From: Eubacteriales Family XIII. Incertae Sedis bacterium
Lineage (GTDB): Bacteria > Bacillota_A > Clostridia > Peptostreptococcales > Anaerovoracaceae
Direction: 5' to 3'
Length of the DNA stretch: 7,101 bases
Assembly: GCA_031278145.1 (NCBI GenBank)
Contig: JAITLA010000085.1
Location: 1 to 7,101 of the forward strand
The notes under the pieces were generated by a model. It was not told the DNA's origin and did no database searches. It was given only the letters and a program-made list of their open reading frames with translations. How positions within the stretch are numbered: position 1 is the stretch's first letter; every line of letters begins with the position of its first letter. Shown piece after piece: positions 1-5,641 of this stretch. The translations under genes were made by a program, and so were the position numbers.

Positions 1-66
1 CCTCCACAGGCGGCGGGTTCCGGCTTCCCAAGCTGCCGGTGGCGGGTGCAATCCCCCACTGACGCC
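1..66 (+). repeat. Dispersed GC-rich repeat, copy A (right part; left end outside window)
   Basis: Positions 1-52 align without gaps to 4211-4262, with 47 of 52 bases identical by hand count (differences at 5, 20, 22, 23 and 27). This copy continues through ACTGACGCC at 58-66. That 9-mer is the exact reverse complement of GGCGTCAGT at 4196-4204, the left flank of copy B. Together the two partial copies predict a complete element of about 81 bp with 9-bp terminal inverted repeats. In this copy CCGGC (20-24) can pair with GCCGG (35-39); copy B has lost that pairing. No protein-coding content is seen. It could be a small non-autonomous mobile element or a structured repeat. The repeat itself is certain; its nature is inferred. 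Confidence 0.8.
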
Positions 67-67
67 T

Positions 68-112
68 ATGTTTTGAGGGGCGGCGGGCAAAGCCCTTGTC
101 CCCTCAAAACAT
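68..112. other. Perfect 13-bp stem-loop with nested hairpin
   Basis: ATGTTTTGAGGGG at 68-80 is exactly complementary to CCCCTCAAAACAT at 100-112. The 19-nt interval contains a smaller hairpin, GGGC (85-88) with GCCC (92-95). It begins 2 nt after the right end of repeat copy A. No T-run follows on either strand, so a standard intrinsic terminator is not supported. It may still be a 3' RNA structure of the gene upstream of the window, or part of a palindromic repeat array. Confidence 0.75.
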
Positions 113-121
113 CCGTTCAAC

Positions 122-192
122 AATTTGAGTGCGCTCCGCGCTCAAATTTTGACGAAGCAAAATTTGAAAGGACTTGCAAGCAAAATTTGAAA
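122..192. repeat. Overlapping AT-rich stem-loops with mutually exclusive pairings
   Basis: The segment 122-133 pairs with 137-148 (12 bp with one G.U; loop CTC). The segment 142-151 (TCAAATTTTG) overlaps that right arm. It can instead pair perfectly with 158-167, or with the identical copy at 181-190. The latter two lie in a 15-bp direct repeat, 155-169 and 178-192, with a period of 23 bp. One arm therefore has three alternative partners. No ORF here is convincing. The interval lies upstream of the predicted gdpP promoter, so these structures would not be in a gdpP mRNA started at that promoter. Confidence 0.7.
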
Positions 193-211
193 AACCGACG
201 GCTCTGTGATT

Positions 212-230
212 TTTCCGCCCTTGGCGGAAA
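212..230. other. Short stem-loop, 8-bp perfect stem
   Basis: TTTCCGCC at 212-219 and GGCGGAAA at 223-230 form an exact inverted repeat with a 3-nt loop (CTT). Neither strand has a T-tract on the 3' side, so it is not called as a terminator. It belongs to the run of hairpins between repeat copy A and gdpP. Confidence 0.6.
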
Positions 231-242
231 CGCGCATGGCCA

Positions 243-282
243 ATGTCATAAATATCTCCGCTTCGCTCCGTATTTATGATAT
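243..282. promoter_or_regulatory. Palindrome overlapping the gdpP -10 element
   Basis: ATGTCATAAATA at 243-254 and TATTTATGATAT at 271-282 pair over 12 positions with a single G.U. They flank a 16-nt core rich in CGCTTCGCTCCG. The right arm runs into the -10 hexamer of the putative gdpP promoter. The palindrome could be an operator, a cruciform, or simply another hairpin of the upstream array into which the promoter has been incorporated. The heptamer CGCTCCG in the core (264-270) also occurs at the tip of the hairpin at 122-148. Confidence 0.5.
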
Positions 283-285
283 AAT
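277..285 (+). promoter_or_regulatory. Extended -10 promoter for gdpP
   Basis: The string TGATATAAT gives a consensus -10 hexamer (TATAAT, 280-285) preceded by the TGn extension. No recognisable -35 hexamer lies 16-18 bp upstream, which is tolerated by extended -10 promoters. Transcription would start near position 292, leaving a leader of about 14 nt in which the Shine-Dalgarno AAGGA (296-300) directly precedes the gdpP ATG at 306. It is predicted to drive gdpP and probably rplI-dnaB. Confidence 0.6.
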
Positions 286-305
286 CATCAAGAAGAAGGA
301 TACTC

Positions 306-2291
306 ATGGGCAATCGAATCGTAAAAAAAATAGCGAACCTGTATTTCGGGGCCGGCTTGGCGGCGACGGCGCTCTTGGCGCTCGCCCTCTTCCTGTGCGA
401 CCGCTTCCCGCGCGGCGGCGCCGACAATCGGATCCTGCTCGCCTGCACCGCCGGCGTCTGTCTTCTGTACGCCGTATTCTGCCTGATCGCGCGCATGCTG
501 CAACGCCGCAGCATGGACGCTTACCTTGAGGGCATCGCCTCGGAGATCGACGAAACGATGCGCTACGCGATCCACAACCATCCGCTGCCGCTCTGCCTGA
601 CGAACGAGAGCGGCGTCGTCATGCTGGCGAATGAAAAATTTCGGGAGATCTATCCCGCCGTCGCCATGATGAAAACGGAGCTTTCGCAGCTTACGGGCAA
701 GAAGCCCGACGAATTTTCAAACGCGGACGCGCAGCAGCCCGCCCTGCTTTCCGTAGGGGAGCGGATCTACAAGGTGCTTCCCGCGTACTTGGACGGCGAT
801 CCGCACAGATCGGCCGCGCTTTCTTGGATCGACGTCACGGATCACGAAAACCTGAAAACCCGCTACGGCGACGAGCGCAAATGCTTCGCGCACGTCCGGG
901 TCGACAACTACGATGAGCTCATCGCGAGCTCGCCCGACGACAAAAAATCCCTGATAGCCGCGGGCATCGAGAAGGTCATCCGGCAATGGGCGGCGCGGAT
1001 GGACGCCTCCATCCTCCGATATTACAGCGACAAATACTTCGTCGTCTTCGAGCACAGCCACTACAGGCGCGTCGCGGCCGAAAAGTTCAGCATACTCGAC
1101 GAGGTGCGCGCCATCGAAACGGACGCGGATTTCCCCGTTTCCCTGAGCATGGGCGTCGGCTTGGACGGCAAGACGCCGCAGCAGACGGACGAATACGCGG
1201 CCTTCGCCCTCGATCTCGCGCTCGGGCGTGGCGGCGATCAGGCGGTCGTCAAACGCGGCATGCAGGTCGATTACTACGGCGGGACGCTGCAGGCGGTCGA
1301 GCGGCGCAACAAGGGCAAATCGCGCGTCATGGCCCACGCAATCGGGCAGCTCATGGATCAGTCCTCGAAGGTCGTCGTCATGGGGCACAAGAATCCCGAC
1401 ATCGATTCCTTTGCGGCGGCCATCGGCATCGCGCGCATCGCGATCAACCGCGGCAAGGAGGCCTTTATCGTGCTCAACGAGCCGGGCCGTTCGCTCGCGG
1501 ATTTTTACCTGGAAGCGAACAAGAGCGGCGAATACAGCTTCATCGGCACGGACGACGCCTTGGAAGCGACGGACAAAAACAGCCTGCTCGTGGTCGTGGA
1601 CACGCACAGGCCAAGCCTCACGGAAGCGCCCGGCCTGCTGGGCAGGACGGAGAAATCCGTGGTCATAGACCATCACCGAAAGGCCGAGGAATACATCGAA
1701 AACGCGACGCTCACCTATATGGAGCCCGCCGCCTCCTCGACCTCCGAGCTCGTTGCCGAGATCATGCAGTACATGGCGGAGAAGAAGAGCATCTCGCGCC
1801 TCGAGGCGGAGCTGCTGCTCGGCGGCATCATCGTGGACACGAACAGCTTTTCGGTCAAAACGGGCACGCGAACCTTCGAGGCGGCCTCCTGGCTCAGACG
1901 CAACGGCGCGGACACCGCCGTCGTGCGGCAATATCTGCAAAGCGATATGGAAGACTTCCGGCAGAGGGCCAGCATCATCTCAAACGCCGAATTCCTGAGC
2001 GGCGGCATCGCCGTTTCGCGGAACGAAGGCCGCCACGAGAACGCGCAGATCATCAACGCGCAGGCGGCCGACGAGCTGCTTGACATCAAGGGCATCCGCG
2101 CCAGCTTCGTGCTCGGGGAAACGAACGACGAGGTGGTGATCAGCGCCCGCTCGCTCGGCGAGGTGAACGTCCAGAAGATCATGGAACAGCTCGGCGGCGG
2201 CGGACACCTGACGACGGCGGCGGCCCAGCTCAAGGACATCACGGTGGACGAGGCCGCGGCAAGGCTGCGAAAACTCATAGAAGAGATATAG
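306..2291 (+). CDS. gdpP: Membrane-bound c-di-AMP phosphodiesterase GdpP (DHH/DHHA1)
   Basis: The family hydrolyses cyclic di-AMP to pApA at the cytoplasmic membrane and so sets c-di-AMP levels (wall stress, potassium and osmotic homeostasis). The 661-residue length is normal. Two membrane segments are visible at about 13-33 and 43-63, then a degenerate PAS-like region (about 80-170). A degenerate GGDEF-like domain follows (about 187-325), with SDKYF at 241-245 where GGDEF would be, and it ends in the family signature ALGRGGDQ (305-312). The DHH domain shows H361, D365 and D367 in GHKNPDID, then D432, the DHH triad 455-457 and D511, the expected metal ligands. The DHHA1 domain carries GGGGH at 630-634. 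No key residue appears to be missing. The start is supported by AAGGA at 296-300, 5 nt upstream. The downstream neighbours rplI and dnaB match the known Firmicutes order. Confidence 0.96.
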   Translation: MGNRIVKKIANLYFGAGLAATALLALALFLCDRFPRGGADNRILLACTAGVCLLYAVFCLIARMLQRRSMDAYLEGIASEIDETMRYAIHNHPLPLCLTNESGVVMLANEKFREIYPAVAMMKTELSQLTGKKPDEFSNADAQQPALLSVGERIYKVLPAYLDGDPHRSAALSWIDVTDHENLKTRYGDERKCFAHVRVDNYDELIASSPDDKKSLIAAGIEKVIRQWAARMDASILRYYSDKYFVVFEHSHYRRVAAEKFSILDEVRAIETDADFPVSLSMGVGLDGKTPQQTDEYAAFALDLALGRGGDQAVVKRGMQVDYYGGTLQAVERRNKGKSRVMAHAIGQLMDQSSKVVVMGHKNPDIDSFAAAIGIARIAINRGKEAFIVLNEPGRSLADFYLEANKSGEYSFIGTDDALEATDKNSLLVVVDTHRPSLTEAPGLLGRTEKSVVIDHHRKAEEYIENATLTYMEPAASSTSELVAEIMQYMAEKKSISRLEAELLLGGIIVDTNSFSVKTGTRTFEAASWLRRNGADTAVVRQYLQSDMEDFRQRASIISNAEFLSGGIAVSRNEGRHENAQIINAQAADELLDIKGIRASFVLGETNDEVVISARSLGEVNVQKIMEQLGGGGHLTTAAAQLKDITVDEAAARLRKLIEEI

Positions 2292-2388
2292 GGCGCATTA
2301 CCGTTCGAAGGTTCAATCCAAGGCATTCAAACACCGCAAAGGCGCGGGGTTCGAAGGATTACATTGCGGGAAAGGACGGTGTATTCTT

Positions 2389-2838
2389 ATGATCGTGATA
2401 CTCAAACAAGACTGCAAAGGCCTCGGCAAGGCGGGCGACGTGGTCAAGGTCAGCGACGGGCACGCGCGCAACCTGCTGCTTCCGCGCGGCCTTGCGACGG
2501 AGGCGACGGACGGAAACATCCGCAGCCTCGAAAAGCAAAAGAAGCTGGACGAGGAAAAGCACAAGAAGGCGCTTGCGGAGGCGAAGGCGCTCGCGGAACG
2601 GATCGGCGCCGTTTCCGTTAAGATAATCACGAAGTCGGGCGAGAACGGCAGGCTGTTCGGATCGATCACCTCCAAGGACATCGCCGACGCGCTCTCCGAG
2701 CAGCACAGGATCCGCATCGACAAGCGCAAGATCGCGCTGGAAGCGCCCATCAAGAACACGGGCCCGGCCTCGGTGGAGATCAAGCTCTTCCCGGAGGTCG
2801 CCGTCGCATTGCGGGTTGACGTGGAAGCGCGAGCATGA
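2389..2838 (+). CDS. rplI: 50S ribosomal protein L9
   Basis: L9 binds 23S rRNA near the base of the L1 stalk and helps limit frameshifting and ribosome crowding. The 149-residue length is typical. The N-terminal globular domain shows the family pattern GLGKAGDVVKVSDGHARN followed by LLPRGLA (residues about 11-37). A long Lys/Glu/Ala-rich connecting helix (about 42-75) leads to the C-terminal domain. AAAGGAC at 2371-2377 is a plausible though somewhat distant ribosome-binding site. The 97-bp gap after gdpP shows no convincing promoter or terminator, only a 9-bp direct repeat GTTCGAAGG (2303-2311 and 2349-2357), so co-transcription with gdpP is likely. The stop overlaps the dnaB start as ATGA, suggesting translational coupling. 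Confidence 0.98.
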   Translation: MIVILKQDCKGLGKAGDVVKVSDGHARNLLLPRGLATEATDGNIRSLEKQKKLDEEKHKKALAEAKALAERIGAVSVKIITKSGENGRLFGSITSKDIADALSEQHRIRIDKRKIALEAPIKNTGPASVEIKLFPEVAVALRVDVEARA

Positions 2839-4184
2839 ACGAACGCATCCCTCCGCACAGCGACGACGCCGAAAAATCCGTTCTCGGCGCGCTTATGCTC
2901 GATAAGGACGCCTTGTTTCAGGTCATGGAGCTCCTGAGGCCGGAGGATTTTTACAGCGACGCGCACAAGGAGATCTACCGCGCGGCGGAGGAACTGCACC
3001 GGCGGAACGATCCTGTGGACGTGCTCACCGTTTCGGACGCGCTGAAGCGCAGAAAATCACTCGATATGACCGGGGGCCGCGGCTATATCGCCGCGCTTTC
3101 CACCATGGTTCCCACCACGGCCAACGCCGCGCAGTACGCGCGGATCGTCGCGGAAAAGGCCCTGCTGCGGCGTCTGATCGGCGCCTCCTCGGAGATCATG
3201 GACGAGGGCTACCGGGACAGCCGCGCCGCGCGGGAGATCCTCGACGATGCGGAACGCAGGATCTTCGCGATTGCGCAGGCGAGCCAGCACAAGGATTACA
3301 GCCGGATAAGCGATGTGCTCTACAGCAATTACAAGCGCATCAACGAGATCGCGAATCTAAAGGGCCTGACCGGCCTGACGACGGGCTTCACCGATCTGGA
3401 CAAGAGGACCTCCGGCCTGCAGAAGTCCGATATGATCGTGATCGCCGCACGGCCCGGCATGGGCAAGACCGCCTTCGCGCTGAACATCGCGCACAAAGCG
3501 GCCCTGCGCGCGGACGCGAAGGTCCTGATCTTCAGCCTTGAGATGTCCAAGGAACAGCTCGTCTACAGATTCTTCAGCCTCGAGGCCCACGTGGAGATCA
3601 CGCGCTTGCGCGACGGCAAGCTGAACGACGACGAGTGGAAGCGCATCAACGAGGCGATAGACGTGCTGCAAAACACCGCCATCTTCATAGACGATACGCC
3701 GGGCGTTCCCGTCATGGAGATACGGAACAAGGCGCGGCGGATGAAATCGGAACACGGGCTCGATCTCATCATCGTGGATTACCTGCAGCTGATGTCCGAG
3801 GCCGGCCGGATGGAGAACAGGAATCAGGAGATCTCCGTCATCTCCCGCATGCTCAAGCAGCTCGCGCGGGAAATGGACTGCCCCGTCATCGTCCTGTCGC
3901 AGCTCTCGCGCGAGGTCGAGAAGCGCAGGGACAAGATGCCCATCCTGTCGGACCTGCGCGATTCCGGCGCCATCGAGCAGGACGCGGACCTGATCCTCTT
4001 CCTGCACCGGGAGGATTATTACGCGGACGGCGCCGACGCGCCGGACGCCACGCAGAGCAACCTGTGCAAGGCGATCATCGCCAAGCACAGAAACGGCGAA
4101 ACGGGCATCGTCGAGCTCTCTTGGGTCGGACGTTACACCAAATTCGCGGATCGCGCGCGCGATTTCGAAACGGATCGTTTTTAA
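2835..4184 (+). CDS. dnaB: Replicative DNA helicase DnaB (Bacillus DnaC equivalent)
   Basis: This is the hexameric 5'-3' helicase that unwinds DNA at the replication fork and recruits primase. At 449 residues it is full length and has no intein. The N-terminal primase-interacting domain begins IPPHSDDAEKSVLGALMLD (5-23). In the C-terminal RecA-type domain, Walker A is AARPGMGKT (204-212; K211, T212). The catalytic glutamate is E236 in FSLEMSKEQ, and Walker B is IIVDYLQL with D315. DNA-loop and sensor sequences follow (SQLSREVEKR, then DLRDSGAIEQDAD). KHR at 417-419 lies in KHRNGETG, the arginine-finger region. The ATG overlaps the rplI stop by 4 bp; GGAAG just upstream is a weak ribosome-binding site, so initiation probably relies partly on coupling. 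Its presumed loading partner is encoded downstream at 5642-6940. Confidence 0.98.
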   Translation: MNERIPPHSDDAEKSVLGALMLDKDALFQVMELLRPEDFYSDAHKEIYRAAEELHRRNDPVDVLTVSDALKRRKSLDMTGGRGYIAALSTMVPTTANAAQYARIVAEKALLRRLIGASSEIMDEGYRDSRAAREILDDAERRIFAIAQASQHKDYSRISDVLYSNYKRINEIANLKGLTGLTTGFTDLDKRTSGLQKSDMIVIAARPGMGKTAFALNIAHKAALRADAKVLIFSLEMSKEQLVYRFFSLEAHVEITRLRDGKLNDDEWKRINEAIDVLQNTAIFIDDTPGVPVMEIRNKARRMKSEHGLDLIIVDYLQLMSEAGRMENRNQEISVISRMLKQLAREMDCPVIVLSQLSREVEKRRDKMPILSDLRDSGAIEQDADLILFLHREDYYADGADAPDATQSNLCKAIIAKHRNGETGIVELSWVGRYTKFADRARDFETDRF

Positions 4185-4195
4185 ATTTAAACGAC

Positions 4196-4262
4196 GGCGT
4201 CAGTCCCCCGCCTCTACAGGCGGCGGGTTTCAACTTTCCAAGCTGCCGGTGGCGGGTGCAAT
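4196..4262 (+). repeat. Dispersed GC-rich repeat, copy B (left part)
   Basis: Positions 4211-4262 match copy A (1-52) at 47 of 52 bases. This copy includes the presumed left terminus GGCGTCAGT (4196-4204), the exact inverted complement of the right terminus of copy A (58-66). After TGCAAT (4257-4262) the sequence departs from copy A and the right terminus is absent. Inside, CCGCCT (4208-4213) and AGGCGG (4218-4223) form a 6-bp hairpin with loop CTAC. It starts 11 bp after the dnaB stop and lies in the purA leader region in the same orientation. Apart from this repeat and one small hairpin, the 4185-4338 gap shows no convincing promoter or intrinsic terminator. Confidence 0.8.
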
Positions 4263-4266
4263 GTTC

Positions 4267-4287
4267 GGCTTCGCGCTTCGACAAGCC
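4267..4287. other. Small stem-loop downstream of repeat copy B
   Basis: GGCTT (4267-4271) pairs with AAGCC (4283-4287) around an 11-nt loop containing GCGCTTCG. It occupies the place where copy B lacks the right terminus seen in copy A. The stem is only 5 bp and there is no T-run, so a function is not claimed. Confidence 0.35.
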
Positions 4288-4326
4288 AAAATCGAATCGC
4301 CGGTTTCATATCGAAATTACTCAAAA

Positions 4327-4333
4327 AAGGAGA
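4327..4333 (+). promoter_or_regulatory. Ribosome-binding site fixing the purA start
   Basis: AAGGAGA is a near-consensus Shine-Dalgarno with 6 nt between GGAG and the ATG at 4339. The same frame is open upstream to an ATG at 4249, but that ATG lies inside the repeat and would add 30 residues unlike any adenylosuccinate synthetase N-terminus. The start at 4339 is therefore chosen. Confidence 0.9.
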
Positions 4334-4338
4334 TCAGC

Positions 4339-5622
4339 ATGGCTACATTGGCAGTTGTAGGCTCACAATGGGGGGATGAAGGCAAGGGGAAGATCATCGA
4401 TTATCTTGCGGGGAAAGCGGATATGGTCGTCAGGGGACAGGGCGGCAGCAACGCCGGCCACACGGTCGTAATCGGAAGCAGGAAGTACGCGCTGCATCTG
4501 ATCCCGGCGGGCATCATGAACGAGCGGACCGTGAACATCATCGGAAACGGCGTCGTCTTCGACGCGGAGGGCTTCTTCGACGAGATAGCCGCGCTTGAAA
4601 AGGACGGCATCAAGACCGACCGCATCTTCGTCAGCGACAGGGCGCAGCTCGTGTTTCCCTATCACAAGATCCTCGACGCGCTCTACGAGGACGCGCGGGG
4701 CGAGAAGGACATCGGTACGACGCGCAAGGGCATAGGTCCCGCGTACATGGACAAGATCGAGCGGAGCGGGCTGCGCGTGTGTGACATGCTCGACGAAGCC
4801 GGCTTTCGCGAGAAGCTTGAGGCCCAAATCGACGGCAAGAATCGGATCCTCGAAAGGCTTTTCGACGCGCCGCCCGTGAACAAGGCGGAAATCGTCGCGG
4901 ATTTCCTCGCCTACGCGAAGCGCCTGCGCCCCTACATACGCGATACGGGCGTGATGGTCCACGAGGCGATCCGTGCGGGCAAAAGGGTGCTGTTCGAGGG
5001 CGCGCAGGGCTCCATGCTCGACATCGATCTGGGTACCTACCCCTATGTGACGAGCTCGCATCCGATCTCGGGCGGCTTCACGACGGGGGCCGGCGTGGGC
5101 GCCGGCGCGATAGGGAACGTGATCGGCATCACGAAGGCCTACACGACGCGCGTGGGCAAGGGCCCCTTCGTCACCGAGCTCGACAACGAGATCGGCGCGC
5201 GCATCAGGGAGCGCGGCCGGGAATACGGCGCCACGACGGGCAGGCCGCGGCGCTGCGGCTGGTTTGACGGCGTGGTGGTGCGCTACTCCGCGCGCATCAA
5301 CGGCACGACGGGGCTTGCGCTCATGCTTTTGGACGTGCTCGGCGACTTCGACGAGCTCAAGCTCTGCCACGGCTACGCGTACAAGGGCGAAACGCTTTCC
5401 GAATTCCCCGCGAGCCTGGATACGGTCGCGGCCTGCACCCCGCTGTATCGGATTCTGCCGGGCTGGAAATGCGACATCACGGACTGCCGCGATTTCGACG
5501 CCCTGCCCGAGGCCGCGCAAGGCTACGTCAAGGCCGTGGAGGAGATCACGGGCGTGCCCGTGAAAATCGTTTCCGTCGGCCCCGACAGGGAACAGACGAT
5601 CATCCGCACGGAGGTGTTTTGA
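4339..5622 (+). CDS. purA: Adenylosuccinate synthetase
   Basis: The enzyme condenses IMP with aspartate using GTP to give adenylosuccinate, the first committed step from IMP to AMP, in the cytosol. From the ATG at 4339 the protein has 427 residues, the usual length. The N-terminal glycine-rich loop is GSQWGDEGKGK (8-18), with catalytic D13. NAGHT (38-42) supplies the catalytic H41. GTTRKGIGPAY (126-136) is the IMP-binding segment, FEGAQG and DLGTYPYVTSSHP follow, and TTGRPRRCGWFD (299-310) carries the aspartate/IMP-binding arginines. SVGPDREQTI is the expected C-terminal guanine-binding region. No essential residue appears changed. It is separated from dnaB by a 154-bp repeat-containing gap and is followed after 19 bp by the DnaD-family gene, with which it probably shares a transcript. 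Confidence 0.98.
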   Translation: MATLAVVGSQWGDEGKGKIIDYLAGKADMVVRGQGGSNAGHTVVIGSRKYALHLIPAGIMNERTVNIIGNGVVFDAEGFFDEIAALEKDGIKTDRIFVSDRAQLVFPYHKILDALYEDARGEKDIGTTRKGIGPAYMDKIERSGLRVCDMLDEAGFREKLEAQIDGKNRILERLFDAPPVNKAEIVADFLAYAKRLRPYIRDTGVMVHEAIRAGKRVLFEGAQGSMLDIDLGTYPYVTSSHPISGGFTTGAGVGAGAIGNVIGITKAYTTRVGKGPFVTELDNEIGARIRERGREYGATTGRPRRCGWFDGVVVRYSARINGTTGLALMLLDVLGDFDELKLCHGYAYKGETLSEFPASLDTVAACTPLYRILPGWKCDITDCRDFDALPEAAQGYVKAVEEITGVPVKIVSVGPDREQTIIRTEVF

Positions 5623-5641
5623 TCGTACACGGGAATACCAT

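Noticed and set aside
241..245. Degenerate GGDEF in GdpP (SDKYF, residues 241-245 of the protein) as a lost active site
   Set aside because: The range given here is in protein residues (about 1026-1040 in DNA). Degeneracy of this motif is normal for the GdpP family.
46..279. Possible 77-codon ORF in the hairpin region
   Set aside because: No ribosome-binding site, unlikely composition, and it runs through repeats and stem-loops.
2303..2357. tRNA-like GGTTCAATCC and the direct repeat GTTCGAAGG between gdpP and rplI
   Set aside because: No cloverleaf can be formed around the T-arm-like string, and a 9-bp repeat is too short to mean much.
4168..4195. Terminator at the dnaB end (AAACG/CGTTT followed by T-rich sequence)
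   Set aside because: The stem is only about 5 bp, lies within the coding end, and is not GC-rich; the following sequence is mixed A/T rather than a T-tract.
4278..4312. purA promoter with TCGACA as -35
   Set aside because: No acceptable -10 lies 16-18 bp downstream; CATATC is too far away.
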